The notes under the pieces were generated by a model, which searched no databases, was not told the origin of the DNA, and saw only the letters and a list, made by a program, of their open reading frames with translations. A program made the position numbers and the translations under genes. Shown in pieces: positions 1-11,629 of a stretch of DNA of 64,000 bases (within the stretch, counting starts at the first letter, position 1; every line of letters starts with the position of its first letter). Source of the DNA: Zea mays (lineage: Eukaryota > Streptophyta > Magnoliopsida > Poales > Poaceae); the NCBI RefSeq assembly GCF_902167145.1, contig NC_050097.1:142749982-142813981 (forward strand). Direction: 5' to 3'.

Positions 1-279
1 GCTTCAGATCCCTCTATCCAATACCTAGTTAGATGGCTCCTCCACTTGATCAGTAGCCACTGGAGTAGACTCCTCCTTCAAACACCACTTCTTCTAGGTG
101 TTCTACAAGTCAATTACAAATACATGTATGCTTATATAATGATATGAAATGCAAACTCTCACAAGGAGAGGTGGGGAACATAAACACTCCTGAATAAGCA
201 CATGACAAGTATACCGTACTTCTACACAACCTAGCACTTGATAAAAGTGGCCAATTTGAATTCACTTAGGTAAACCAGG
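1..279 (-). repeat. Tekay-like LTR, left part of an interrupted LTR
   Basis: This AT-rich stretch has no coding potential. It is cut at 279 by Tat element 1, whose CCAGG target duplication shows that it continues at 7756. The continued sequence ends at 11287 with a GGTGTTACA terminus much like the LTR end at 57826, so I read it as the same broad LTR type in the same orientation. The LTR start is left of the window. Confidence 0.55.
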
Positions 280-949
280 TGTTGGGGACTTGTTCTCAAA
301 TACTAGGAATTAAGAACAAGGCAACACAAGATATTAGATGTTAATGCCCTTCGTCCTTCGAAGCATTATTCCCCTTAGGATATAATGATCTTCAGACAAA
401 GGTCGCTAAGGACATACCTTCATGATTGCAGTATATAATAATAAAAGAAGAAGCATATGAAATATGAGAGACAACATAAACAATCATATAACATTGCTAA
501 TTCATTCTTATTATATTATCATGGAAAGACAGAAACAATATTGAATTACAAAGGTACCTTCGGCTTGATAGAAGGCAAAAAGTACAAGCGTGACGCCAAA
601 GCAAGTACCAGTTCGCGTATACAGTGCGGGGGGTACTGTTCATCTATTTATAGGCACAGGACTCAACCTATGAGAAATTACAATTATGCCCTTTACATTC
701 ACTATTGACTTACAGAAAAATCTATGAGGACTGAACAACCTTTTCCCTTTTAAGTCGGTTCCCCTTTCTGTGATTTAGCCGAAGCTCCTTTCCGCACAGC
801 TTCGGAGCGACAACAACCTTCGTCACGATCAAGCTCCTCATCGTGTATTCTTTTAACATGAATCCGAAGATACATGTCCATAAACCATACTTGGAAGACA
901 TTGTTAAATTATGTTTTTGAGGACCTTCGGAGGACGAAGGCCCCCAACA
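280..949 (-). repeat. 3' LTR of Tat element 1
   Basis: A 670-bp repeat that ends CCCCCAACA on the plus strand. The reverse-strand TATA box (TATTTATA on plus, 645-652) matches the one in the partner LTR. The short ORF at 457-708 recurs in the other LTR and is not a gene. Confidence 0.95.
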
Positions 950-961
950 GTAGCCCCTCGC
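950..961 (-). other. Polypurine tract of Tat element 1
   Basis: On the minus strand a GCGAGGGGCTAC-type tract lies directly against the LTR. Equivalent tracts lie against the 3' LTR in element 2 (20583-20595) and element 3 (38770-38784). This is the expected site for plus-strand priming. Confidence 0.65.
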
Positions 962-1106
962 AGTATTAATTTGTTTTAAGATAACGAATTCAGACTGCGA
1001 CATGAACGAAGGCCTTAAGCCGAAGGTCCGAAAAAATACCTTCCCTTTGCTAGAATAGCAACAGTCAATGACAAACGAGACCCTCTAATTTAGAGCGCAT
1101 CGATCG

Positions 1107-1114
1107 TATAAATA
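1107..1114 (+). promoter_or_regulatory. TATA box of the antisense gene, element 1
   Basis: TATAAATA lies about 150 nt upstream of the antisense-gene start at 1263, outside the LTR. Elements 2 and 3 have TATA boxes at the matching place. It would drive transcription toward gag, opposite to the LTR promoter. Confidence 0.55.
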
Positions 1115-1262
1115 CGAACTCACCCCGAGCACATTTGGTACGCTACTTGCCGCTTGCTTTGTTTGCTCAAATTTTTAGCTCTTTCTTACCAACGCTTGCT
1201 TCGTTTCTCAGACTTCATAAGCTTCGGTTTTAAGGACATATTTTCGCCATTTCCGAAGAAAG

Positions 1263-4200
1263 ATGTCTAAGGACAAAAAAGTTGCCGCTGAGACGAAGCT
1301 GAGCGAAGAGGAGAAACTCCTTGAGGAGAAGACTGCTGGATTTGTTAAGTCAATAGCAAAAACAAATACAGAGAAGATTACTAAAGAGATACTAGAAGGC
1401 TTGTCTGAAGATACCGATGATAGCGACAGCTATGATGTGGAAAGTGGAGGCGAAGACTCTGAAGATCGGCCCTGACGACCAAGTCATGCAGTCTTCGGGA
1501 AATCAACTATCAAACAGAGTCATCTTGATAATATGAGAGGAAGGTATTTTCGAGATATGTCTATTGTGAGGGCTGACATTGACAGAGCTGTTCTTGCTCC
1601 CGAAGAAAACGAAGTTGTGATCTTCGAAAGCTTCTTCAAAGCTGGACTTCGGTTCCCGTTGAGCAGATTTGTGGTTGAAGTTTTAAAAACATACCAGATT
1701 TTCCTTGACCAGATCACTCCCGAAGAAGTTATTAGAATGGGTATCTTCGTCTGGCTGTGAGGAGACAAGGTCTAGAGCCAAGTGCAAGATGTTTTTGCAG
1801 TATGCATGAACTTTCGTATGAGACGAAGCCCTAGGGTAAAAAACAATATCATAACAATTTCGGTTGTTATAGCTTTGTTGCTCGCTCTGGCGCAAGCTAC
1901 CCAGTGCCAATGTTTCGGAAGAGATGGCCCGAGGCCTAGATGGAAGAGTGGTTTTATGTGAAAAATGATTTGAAGGTGAGAGAAGATATTAAAGAAATCA
2001 TCATGCGCCCCATCTGGTCCTGCTTAGGCCTCCGAAAGTCGAAGGTAGAAATTGATGAGGCAGCCGAAGCATGCCGAAGGGCCTTCAGCACAATTTGCTC
2101 TTTTATTGGGACAAGAGACTTAGTTCAAGAACATGTAGCCTACAGGATATGGCCACTGATAGACAGCTGGGAAATGCCGAAAGAAACTATCACTAACCCT
2201 AGCGAAGGTGGTCTGGTTCGATTGAAATACACCTTCAGGTTTGGAGACCAGTTTGTCGAACCAGATGATGACTGGCTGAAGTGTGTTGAAAATACTAGTG
2301 ATGAGCTACTTGGAGCATATTCCAAGTCCGAAGATAATGCACTATATGCGGCCTTCGGGAGTCAAAAAAAGAAAAGATTAAATAGGGTTTTTGACGCTAT
2401 TGGATTTGTGTACCCTGACTATCGCTGCCCACCACGGGGGCAGAAAAGAAAAGGTGCAACCTCTAGAAAGGTTGCCGCTTCGGCTGCTCCAAGCGAGCCT
2501 GCGCCGAAGAGTAAAAAATTTAAAGTCCTCACTCACCGGCCCCGCTATATTGAACCGGCCATATTGCCTGAGTTTAGCGGGGAAACTTCTTCAGCTACTG
2601 AAGCGAAAGGACCTGCTCCTCCCACACAGAAGATTGAAGAGTCGGTTGCAATGCCAAAGGCACCCTAAGCCAAGTTAGCTGAGTCGAAGACTGATAAAAC
2701 TGAGGAGCCAAGAATTGAAGGAACCAAAACATTAGAAGTTTTAAGCCCTTCGGCAGAAGTGACAGTGTCAAAGGCACAAAAAGGTCTTGCGGCAACTTCC
2801 AAAAGAAAAAGGATGGCAAGCGTACTGGATGTGCTAGAGTCAGTAAAGGCTTCAAGTTCTATTTCTTCAGGGAAAATTGCCGAGGCTTCGAAAATGCAAA
2901 CCGAAGCTAAAACAAAAGCGGCCGAAATTGAAGCTGCAGTGAGCCAAGCTAGCGCCGAAGCTGGGCCTTCAAAGCCTGCTGACGAACCACCCTTGGAAAT
3001 TGAAGAGAAGACAACAGAGGAAGAGGCTATAGAACAGAGTTTACCTGAGAAAACTGCCACGCCTGCTCCCAAAGCTTTAAAAGAAAATATTGAATATATC
3101 ATCCGTCATGCTTCGGGAAAGAGACTCTCTAAAGAAGAAGAACAAGAAGCTCAACACCATGCCCAGAAGCTAAAATATCCGAAGGGGGCACTAGTGTTCA
3201 ATGGCAGCGGGGAAGAGGATTTTTTGTACTGTCTCCCGGACAACAAAGAGATATCTGTCTGCCGGGAGATGAGGAGAAGCTTCGGATTCCCAATATTAGA
3301 AGATGGGTTTTCAGTACTGTCGAAGGATGAATTGGCCGACAGTTTAGCATATAATAGTATAAAGGTGTGTAAATCAATTTTTGTACTTAAAAAACTAATT
3401 TTTTCATTTGTTTATACTCAACACTATGCTCCTTTTGCAGGGCTTGATCCTTAGCAATGCCCTTCGGGCACAGAAAAATATCGAAGACGAAGGATGCACA
3501 ATACCTCTGAACAACCTTCATTCGGAAGTAATCGAACTAAGGAACGAAGGCCTTGAAAAAGATAAAATATTAATTTCATTGTTGAGCAAAATAAAAGAAG
3601 ACGAGGCTAGTTCCAAAGCTCAAGCTGAGGCCCAGAAAAGTGAAATTGAAGACCTTCAGAAACAGTTAGCCGAGGCCAAATTAAAATGTGTTGTTGCCGA
3701 AGCTGATCGAGATGCTAGTGAGTACTGGAAAAGTTATTTTGAAAAAATAGTTGCAGAGCTTCGTGCATCAAAAGAAAGATGCTTTGAAAAATCTGTTGAA
3801 TGCGTAAAAAAGATAAAGACTAGCTTCGCCAACGTGGGCGCGTACTCAAGCGAAGACAACTTCATACGGGGCAACCCTGAGGGCGTAATCGAGTGGATCA
3901 GCGGTGAAGCCGAAGCTTTTGAAGAGATTTTGAGTGACCGTGGGGACGTCTGTGCATTCTCTGGTGCGAGGGGAGTTGCAGCCATTTTGGAGAAGGCATG
4001 TTGCGAACATGTTAAAACCTTGGCCCAGGCCAAAGCTGCCTTCTCTATCGACGATACGAAGGACCCCTCGGCCGAAGCAAGCTCAATAGGCGAAAAATTT
4101 TTCACTGATATCTGGGAAAATGGTGGTCGAGGGATGGCCCATGAAATAATGAAGAAGAGCGAAAAAGATATACATGACGCTCGAGAAGCAACGAAAGAGG

Positions 4201-4463
4201 CTGAAAAAGCTACTGAACTCGAAAGACGAATAGGTATTACTTAATGGCTTTTAACTTTGTTGTTTATTTTTGTGACTTTAAACTAATTCATCTCTTCTAC
4301 CACATCTAAACTATCTCCTCCCGCAAAGCCATTCGACCCACTGGCCGACCCAGAGACAAAGAAAGCAATATAAATTATTAATATGGCCGAAGCTATTGTA
4401 GATGAAGTTGTTACCAAGCTGCTAACCGAAGCTGCAGAAAAAGTTCTGAAGGAAGAAGAGTAG
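1263..4463 (+). pseudogene. Antisense accessory gene of Tat element 1 (gypsy-type transposon domain), decayed
   Basis: Homologue of the intact gene in element 3. It has an acidic N-terminus, then the conserved FKAGLRFPL-type core (about 1600-2000), the EEWFYVK segment (1940 on), an NLS-like basic region with SKKFK, an Ala/Glu-rich acidic part, and a coiled coil in exon 2. Exon 1 runs 1263-3364. A clear intron follows (3365-3440, GT...TTTTGCAG), then exon 2 from 3441 to about 4230. A short intron and an acidic exon 3 (about 4329-4463) are likely; exon 3 carries an internal stop. Visible lesions are a stop at 1473, loss of one base near 1755, two stops before 1940 and a stop at 2666. The core resembles the family called putative gypsy type transposon (Pfam Transposase_28), known from Tat-lineage retroelements. 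Its function is unknown. It sits antisense to gag, 3' of it. Confidence 0.8.
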
Positions 4464-5494
4464 CTATTGTAAAAACATTTTCTAGAATATTAATGTAACA
4501 TTTGCTGAACTATGTTTGTAATATTCAGTTCTTATAGATTTGAATGTAATATATGAGTGGTTTGTAATTCAGTTCTTTGCGATGCATGAAACTTTTTGTA
4601 CATACCGTTTTTGAGCCTGCGGCGAAAAAACATCTTCCCTTCTTTTCATGCTTCGTAAAGAAGAGCTTTTATGCTTCGTAAAAATCATCCATACTTTGTA
4701 AAACATCAATGCTTCGTAAACAATAGATCCTTTTTTCCGCATCAGAACTGATGAAGCTGTGATTCTCAGCTTACTTTGTGCCTTGGCATCTTTTCATTTT
4801 TTTTGTAAAGCATTGCCCGAAGATCGGCCTCGTTTTCAATTGATGTCATTGATGTGATATGATGTTTGATGTGATGCTATGATATATGATGCGATGATAT
4901 GATGCAAAGAATGATGCTAATGTATTGTGCAAATGAATGCCCAAACACACACATCTGAAGCTTCATCCACAACCTTCATTCCCTAAGGAATGACTGAAAT
5001 CTCTTTGTCGTTTACTTTTTGGCTGCACCGTTTATTTTTCGGTGTAAGTTCTGCATTCCCTAAGGAACGTCTTTTGAACTTCTTCGCCTTCTATTTCAGC
5101 GGTATTCGCGTTGACGTTTCGCGCTTCGCCTTATATTTCGGCGGTATCTGGCTCTGCATTCCCTAAGGAACGACTTTTGAGCAGAAAACTTACACTGCCT
5201 CCCTTAGGAATGGCTTTTTGAAGCATCGGCAAATTACACTGCGCTCTTTAAGAACGACTTTTTGTAGCTTCGGTGAAACTTTTACTGCGATTTTTAGCTC
5301 TGCATTCCCGAAGGAATATCTCTTTTGCTTCGGCTTTCTCGTGATTCTGTGACGAAGGTATATTTCATTTTGATATAAATGAAGCTAGTACAGGAATTCT
5401 AAAAAATAACAAGAAAACTAGGTTTACATTGATTGTTCCTTATTAAAAAGAAAACGACAGTGAATGTAAAATTGTGCCAAGGGTAGGATATGTC
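4464..5494. repeat. Noncoding spacer with degenerate minisatellite, element 1
   Basis: This lies between the convergent 3' ends of gag (minus) and the antisense gene (plus). From about 4975 to 5345 a diverged unit built on GCATTCCCTAAGGAACG and TTCTTCGCCTTCTATTTC recurs. It is the same unit that forms the clean 81-bp array in element 3. Upstream there is a short simple stretch rich in GATGTGATATGATG (about 4850-4920). No ORF here is convincing. Confidence 0.75.
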
Positions 5495-7023
5495 TCAATA
5501 TATGTGTTTTGATTCTAGCACAGTACTATTAACTGTGCGAGCTTCGGAGCCCTCCCTGAAATCTCGCTGCTGATGGGTCTGTTGACTCCCTTCTGGCTGC
5601 TGACCTCGTGAGTAGGCAGGCTGTAGTGGCGGCGGAGGTGGAAGCTGGCCAAGAAACTTGAGGCTGACTAGCCGAAGCAACAGAAGCTGCGGGATGATTA
5701 CCCACATATTCTGGTATGTAGGGTGAATGACACGAAGCAGTGTGTAGGACCTGCTTCGGTTGAGTTTGTCGGGCTTCGGCTTCTGCAATCTCTTTTTGCT
5801 TTTGGATGGTGATTTGACACGTTCTTGTATTGTGGCCCTTGTCTTCCCCACAAAATAGGCAGTAGATCTTCCTGGGTTGGTTCCTATATCTTCCTTCGAA
5901 GCCCCTAGCGCCTCTGCCTCTTGGAGCTGGCGGCCGGAAAGAGCTTTGTTGCTGCCCCGAAGCTTGCGAAGAATACTACGACCTCTGCTGTTGACTTCCT
6001 CTGTCATCACTCTGGGGTGGAGTTGTGGATTGACCTCACGTGCCTCGGGTGGATTCTTCCTCCGAAGCCCCTGGTCATTTCAGAGAACCTGTATGCTTCC
6101 TCCCTTCTTTGGCGGAAGTCATTGTCAGCCCGGATGTACTCATCCATCTTCTGAAGCAGCTTCTCCAGAGTCTGTGGAGGCTTTCTAGCGAAATACTGAG
6201 CAGTAGGTCCTAGACGAAGCCCCTTAATCATGGCTTCAACGACAATTTCATTGGGCACTGTAGGCGCTTGTGCTCTGAGACGCAAGAACCTTCGGACATA
6301 TGCCTAGAGGTACTCCTCATGATCTTGCGTGCACTGAAACAAGGCCTGAGCTGTGACTGGCTTCGTCTGGAAGCCTTGGAAACTTGTCACTAGCATATCC
6401 TTGAGCTTCTGCAACGAAGTAATGGTCCCTGGCCGAAGAGAAGAATACCATGTTTGGGCCACATTCCGAACTGCCATGACGAAGGACTTGGTCATGACAT
6501 TTGCATTGCCTCCATATGAAGATATAGTTGCTTCATAACTCATCAAAAATTGCTTCGGGTCTGAATGCCCATCATACATGGGAAGCTGAGGTGGCTTGTA
6601 TGATGGGGGCCATGGGATAGCATGTAGTTCTGCTGCCAAGGGAGAAGCATCATCAAAAGTAAAGGTATCATGATTAAAATCATCATACCATCCATCATTG
6701 TTGAACAAGCCTTCTTGATGAAGCTCCCTATGTTGGGGCCTTCGATCTTGTTCGTCTTGAACAAGATGGCGTACTTCTTCAGTGGCTTCGTCGATCTGTC
6801 TTTGAAGATCAGCAAGTCGGGCCATCTTCTCCTTCTTCCTTTGCACTTGTTGATGGATTATCTCCATGTTTCTGATTTCTTGGTCCAACTCCTCCTCCTG
6901 GAGTGTTGGACTAGTGGCCTTCCTCTTCTAGCTTTGGGCCTCTCGAAGAGAAAGGGTTTCCTGGTTCGGGTCCAGTGGCTGCAGTGCAGCAGCCTCTGGC
7001 GCTGAAGCTTTCTTGGGTGGCAT
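5495..7023 (-). pseudogene. gag: gag of Tat element 1 (no pol follows)
   Basis: Gag builds the virus-like particle that packages element RNA. The reading starts at the ATG at 7023 (MPPKKAS), 40 nt inside the primer-binding site. A Q/R/E-rich helical N-terminal part is followed by the retrotransposon gag core with PPQLPMYDGHSDPKQFLMSY (about 6560-6600) and YSSLRPGTI. The reading continues through a stop at 6304 into LRAQAPTVPNEIVVEAM and a zinc-knuckle-like CLFCGEDKGHNTRTC at 5817-5861. Lesions seen are an in-frame stop near 6931, the stop at 6304, and frame changes near 6010 and about 5640. The C-terminus ends with its own stop at 5495, with no pol downstream. The knuckle spacing is CX2CX5HX4C, one residue longer than the standard form. 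Capsid assignment is firm; the exact C-terminus is not. Confidence 0.88.
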
Positions 7024-7062
7024 GACGAAGGTCAGTGCTTGCCGAAGGTGGTTGAAGGAGTT

Positions 7063-7080
7063 CACCGGAGGTGGGCGCCA
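7063..7080 (-). other. Primer-binding site of Tat element 1
   Basis: On the minus strand TGGCGCCCACCTCCGGTG starts one base inside the right LTR. The same block is found in element 3 (46971-46988) and, with one change, in element 2 (12261-12278). The tRNA that pairs with it is not assigned here. Confidence 0.75.
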
Positions 7081-7081
7081 A

Positions 7082-7750
7082 TGTTGGGGACTTGTTCTCA
7101 AATACTAGGAATTAAGAACAAGGCAACACAAGATATTAGATGTTAATGCCCTTCGTCCTTCGAAGCATTATTCCCCTTAGGATATAATGATCTTCAAACG
7201 AAAGTCGCGAAGGACATACCTTCATGATTGCAGTATATAATAATAAAAGAAGAAGCATATGAAATATGAGAGACAACATAAACAATCATATAACATTGCT
7301 AATTCATTCTTATTATATTATCATGGAAAGACAGAAACAATATTGAATTACAAAGGTACCTTCGGCTTGATAGAAGGCAAAAAGTACAAGTGTGACGCCA
7401 AAGCAAGTACTAGTTCGCGTGAACAGTGCGGGGGTACTGTTCATCTATTTATAGGCACAGGACTCAGCCTATGAGAAGTTACAATTATGCCCTTTACATT
7501 CACTATTGACTTATAGAAAAATCTATGAGGACTGAATAGCCTTTTCCCTTTTAAGTCGGTTCCCCTTTCTGCGATTTAGCCGAAGCTCCTTTCCGCACAG
7601 CTTCGGAGCGACGACAACCTTTGTCACAATCAAGCTCCTAAGCGTGTATTCTTTTAACATGAATCCGAAAATACCTGTCCATAAACCATACTTGGAAGAC
7701 AATGTTAAATTATGTTTTTGAGGACCTTCGGAGGATGAAGGCCCCCAACA
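7082..7750 (-). repeat. 5' LTR of Tat element 1
   Basis: A 669-bp repeat with the reverse-strand TATA box at 7446-7453 (TATTTATA on plus). This LTR adjoins the primer-binding site, so it is the promoter-bearing 5' LTR for gag. The ORF at 7259-7474 is a copy of the one at 457-708 and is not a gene. Confidence 0.95.
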
Positions 7751-7755
7751 CCAGG

Positions 7756-8919
7756 AAACTAATCCAACTTATATCTCATCCAAAAGCTTAAAACTTCTTA
7801 AGCAACTTCATCTTTTCACTTAACTACTAGGTGTTCTCATTTCATAGGTGAAATCCTTTTCCTTTTTGGGAAACAATTATTTTGCTAAGAAAATCATATC
7901 CAAACTGTTCCAAACTTTGCCTAAGAGTTCATATTCTGATAACAAGTCTCTCCAAAAATTTCTAAAATTTTTGGTGTTACCCTCTTATTTATAAAATTAA
8001 TATAGGCCTTCCAATAGCACCTTAAATTCACTTAGAATTTGCCAACTAATATAAAAATCCTAACACCAACTTTAACAGAGAGCTCATGAAATTAGACATC
8101 CAGCAAAATTTGTCCCATTAATTTATCATTTTTCTATGATTTTTAGCTCAATTTATAAGTTTGCTGATAAAAGAAACGACAAAACTCAGTACAGTACTGG
8201 GCCGAAACCTAGCCCAGCCGACCCAGTAGCAGGTAGAGTTGGCCCACAACGAACAGCTCGCGCCCGCACCACACATCTTGCAAAAAGGACCTTCGCGCTC
8301 AAAGTAATCCACATCGGCCCTTGCCACTATTGATCTTACTCACTAACAGATTCACTTAAGTCCCTCGGATTCCACTCTTTTATAAACTTCCAGCCACGAC
8401 GCCACCGCGAAGAAGTCCGGCGGTCTGTGCCAGATCGACCACGGTGGTGCATCACCTACGACGGCGAGGGCATTGACACAACCTCTGACCCACGGTGAAC
8501 TCAGACATGTGTTTAATTCGGCCACGGGACATTGGAGCATAGTTACCAGCGGCAACGGCGGAACAGTGGGTCCGACAAGCTCGATCCCATAGCTTCAATG
8601 CGGTAGAGTCCAAATTAAGTGTGCAAAGAATATCACTGACCTTCAAAGCTCTCGTTACGCGCGCGAGATTGACCGGGGATGACACGGTTCAAAGGGTCAA
8701 TGGTGAAGCGGTCTGCAACAACATTTTGCGGCGGCGAGACCTTGTTCCTGACCACTAATAGCAGTAGAGCTCAAAGGGAGGACTCCGTGAGCACCACGGG
8801 CACTAAACGATCCAGGAACACACCTAAGACGAAAACGAAATACCTTATGAATCCTTGGTCACGGTGGAGTTTAGAATGAGCCGGCGTGGCCACCAGTGGT
8901 GGGGAAGATAACAAACAAC
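7756..8919 (-). repeat. Tekay-like LTR, continuation
   Basis: This noncoding LTR sequence resumes after Tat element 1. It includes a GC-richer part (about 8200-8900) of the kind found around LTR transcription starts. The short ORFs on both strands show no recognisable protein. Confidence 0.5.
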
Positions 8920-9177
8920 GAGAACATATCTAGTGTACATGGAAGATTAGTGCATATGGTGCACATATTAAATCATCATCACTCATTTTAGATCTAACGT
9001 CTTTAGTTGTTTGGTACATTTTGCTAAGGATGTCCTTTAACGTGGTGGTGTGTAGTGGTGGAAGGTGTTATTTATAAATTGAATGATCAATTAGAGACGT
9101 TAGATCTAAAATGAGTGGTGATGATTTAATATGTGCACCATGTGCACCAATGTTCCATGTACACCAGATATGTCCTC
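8920..9177. mobile_element. Mutator-like MITE, 258 bp
   Basis: The terminal inverted repeats are about 85 bp long and begin GAGAACATATCT on the left and GAGGACATATCT on the right (reverse complement). They continue through a shared CATTTTAGATCTAACGTCT. An exact 10-bp direct repeat AACAAACAAC flanks it (8910-8919 and 9178-9187). Long terminal repeats with a 9-11-bp target duplication are the hallmark of Mutator-superfamily miniature elements. It encodes nothing. Confidence 0.85.
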
Positions 9178-11287
9178 AACAAACAACTACCTCGACTTTG
9201 CACTGGGCAGGACCACGATCAATCGCGCGATGTGAACAGCTGAAAGGACACACGACTGCTTTGTATCACGACTGCAGACGATAGAGGAATGGCTCCAAGC
9301 CGAGAGATATCACAATGTGCGTGTTTGGTTGTCCTGACCGCCCCACCCAAGCTCATGCCGTGCGTTGACCGTATGCAAACCGGTGATTGGTTACCTGAAC
9401 ACTTAGATGCTGGCCTGGGCGTGTGGATGCAACTCAGACCTTTTTTCATGTGTCTGTCTGCGCGCGTGGAGATGTGGGAAGAGAGCATCCCTAGCCGGCC
9501 AGGCCGCCACGAGCCCGGTGCCCGTGAACGTGCCAACCAAACATGCGGAATAAGAAGGACAAGGAAAGGCTACGAGACACTTGCTCCATGTGCTACTATG
9601 AGCCCTGGGTGCACCAGCAGAGGCATGAGCTGGGACACGTATGGTCTTTGCATGAGCCCCACACAGGACCAATATCACGACAATACTGAGACACGTAGAA
9701 GGGCAGCACCATTGACCGAAACAAGCAGGCAAGGGGGTTCACTAAGGATAACTATGAAGTCTGTGATATTTATAGTTTGAAACACTTTGAACTCAGCTCT
9801 AGAAATTCCCAAGTCCATCTACGATAAATCTCAAGCCACACACATCCTTATCCCAACTTGGAGAGCATGAGTGGAAGACAGCAGGGAGGAGAAAAGACCC
9901 TTTTTTCAACTTCAGACTTGCCCAAACTGAATTCACACCCTACTACCCATCTGAACACTACCTGGTCATGCACCACTTTGCATAAATTTTTATTCTAGTT
10001 GCATATAGATTTAGGACCATGTTACTAAACTAAATGTGTACTCCTAGTGTAGCTTTGCAAGTTTACTATAAGGGCCAACAACTAAAAGCCTATGGATTAC
10101 AAATTACAGTGCTCCAAAGTTTGAACAAAACTCACTAAATTCAGCTGCAAGGATTTGGCTAAGTCTAGAATCCACTAATCTGACAGCCCTAATTTGAACC
10201 TCCTTTTATACTAGTAGCATATGGGTTGATGGACAAGTAGCTTAATAAATCTTATACTCCAATAGTTCCTCAACAAGTTTGATATAGTGACAATTAACCA
10301 AAACCTCCTGGATTCCAAACCACACTTGCCGAAAGTTTACATCAAACACAGAAGTTCAGAATCTGAATTTACTCCAAGTCTGAATTCGACAATCTCTGAC
10401 AGCTCTATTTTGGACCAGTTTTACTCCAAGTTCCAAGTATCTTTAGGGCTAGGTGTCTTAATCAAACTTATACTCCTCATTTAGCTTTATAATTTTGTTA
10501 TAATGATCATAACCTATAACCCTATGGATAGAACAATAGAGAACTCCAAAGTTATACCAAAACACTGAAATTCAGGCCATGCATTTACACCAAGTCTGAA
10601 ATCTGACACCTCTAATTTGGACCACTTTTTCAGCTAGTTGTATATAGTTTTAGGGCTAATACACTTAATAAGGATTGTTCTCCAACAGTCACTTTACAAG
10701 TTTGTTATAGTAACTCCTTACCAAAAGTCCATAGATCAAAAGTTATAAGGGTCCAAAAACAGCTATATGAAACTGTTTTCAGCCAAATTCAAACTGAACC
10801 CAAGCTGAACCTTTGCAAATTACTCTAAATTTCTCCACACAACTTGGAATTCTCCAAATATCAAATTTGTTGACTTTTCCATGTTCTACAACTTTGGTAC
10901 ATAGACTTTTAGCTAAATCCTTCTAGATTCTGAATTCCACATTTGGGGTTAATTTAGGATTTCAAATGAGTTTCATTTGTGTTTCCGCTTCTTCTAGGGA
11001 TTCATCCCTTTGATCCATCCATCAAAACAAAGTTAATCTCTAGTCTAAGATCCAACTTTAGTATATGCAGCTCATTCCCAACAAGTTCTTGGTTTAGGAG
11101 TTATTTTGTTTATCCATAATTCCAAGCAAGGTTTTCAACCTAAGTTTTATACTCAACACACGACATCACACCTTTGAAAACAAAATTTTAACCTAGTAAA
11201 TGCATTCTAGGTGTAACAAGCAAGTTAATGCAATTGCTTATGATGACATGTCAGAGTTTTAGTTATCGTAACACCAGAGGTGTTACA
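9178..11287 (-). repeat. Tekay-like LTR, right part with LTR terminus
   Basis: The first stretch (to about 9780) is GC-richer. The rest is AT-rich with diverged internal repeats around CCAAGTCTGAATTC/CTAATTTGGACC. The last about 300 bases parallel the LTR end at 57560-57826: a conserved AAATGCATTCTAGGTGTAACA block, then a GGTGTTACA terminus at 11287. No polypurine tract follows, unlike 57827. It is therefore either a solo LTR or the 5' LTR of an element lying left of the window. Confidence 0.6.
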
Positions 11288-11629
11288 CAGATGGACTCCG
11301 TTTTAGACACTCTAGATATTGTTGGAACAATCTTGGAGTCGACAAAAATTGTCATAACAAGATTACATCCAAAATCCGCTAGAAATTAGTTACACCTGTT
11401 TTTGGATCCGAAGGCCTTGTACACCCTAGGGTTGCTCGGTCATCCCCTTGGACGCCGCCTTAGCCGCCTTTTTTACATATACATTCAGTAGTATCTATTA
11501 GCTTAGATGGGGTTTGCTTAGATTAATATATGGTTTTACTGTTTCGTCGTTCATCAATTTGTGAGACCCTAGCTTATGATCTTCATCTTTATTCACAAAT
11601 TATGTTGCATCTTCTTCGTTCTTGCTCGT
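11288..11629. other. Unclassified flank of Tat element 2
   Basis: Noncoding sequence that continues beyond element 2 at 21232. It ends in CTCGT, the duplicated target. It may be a remnant of another LTR (a GTTCTCGATTTCACTTGCAG splice-acceptor-like string spans the junction), but I could not classify it. Confidence 0.4.

Larger units (their letters stand above)
280..7750 (-). mobile_element. Tat element 1: gag-only LTR retrotransposon with antisense gene
   Basis: Complete LTR element: LTRs at 280-949 and 7082-7750, terminal TGTTGGGG/CCCCAACA, and an exact 5-bp target duplication CCAGG (275-279 and 7751-7755). The sense strand is minus, because the primer-binding site abuts the right LTR. The minus strand encodes a decayed gag ending near 5495. 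No protease, RT, RNase H or integrase follows it. The rest of the interior is a repeat-bearing noncoding stretch and an antisense gene on the plus strand (1263-4463). By hand count the LTRs differ at about 23 sites plus one indel (about 3.5%), an insertion roughly 1-1.5 million years old at the usual grass LTR rate. It is a non-autonomous gag carrier related to elements 2 and 3 by primer-binding site, LTR ends and antisense gene. Confidence 0.93.

Noticed and set aside
457..708. 83-residue ORF, with a near copy at 7259-7474
   Set aside because: Both lie at the same place in the two LTRs of Tat element 1 and differ by LTR mutations; LTR sequence, not a gene.
9289..9780. 163-residue ORF with antisense partner at 9403-9732
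   Set aside because: GC-richer LTR segment; no known motif and no counterpart in coding position.
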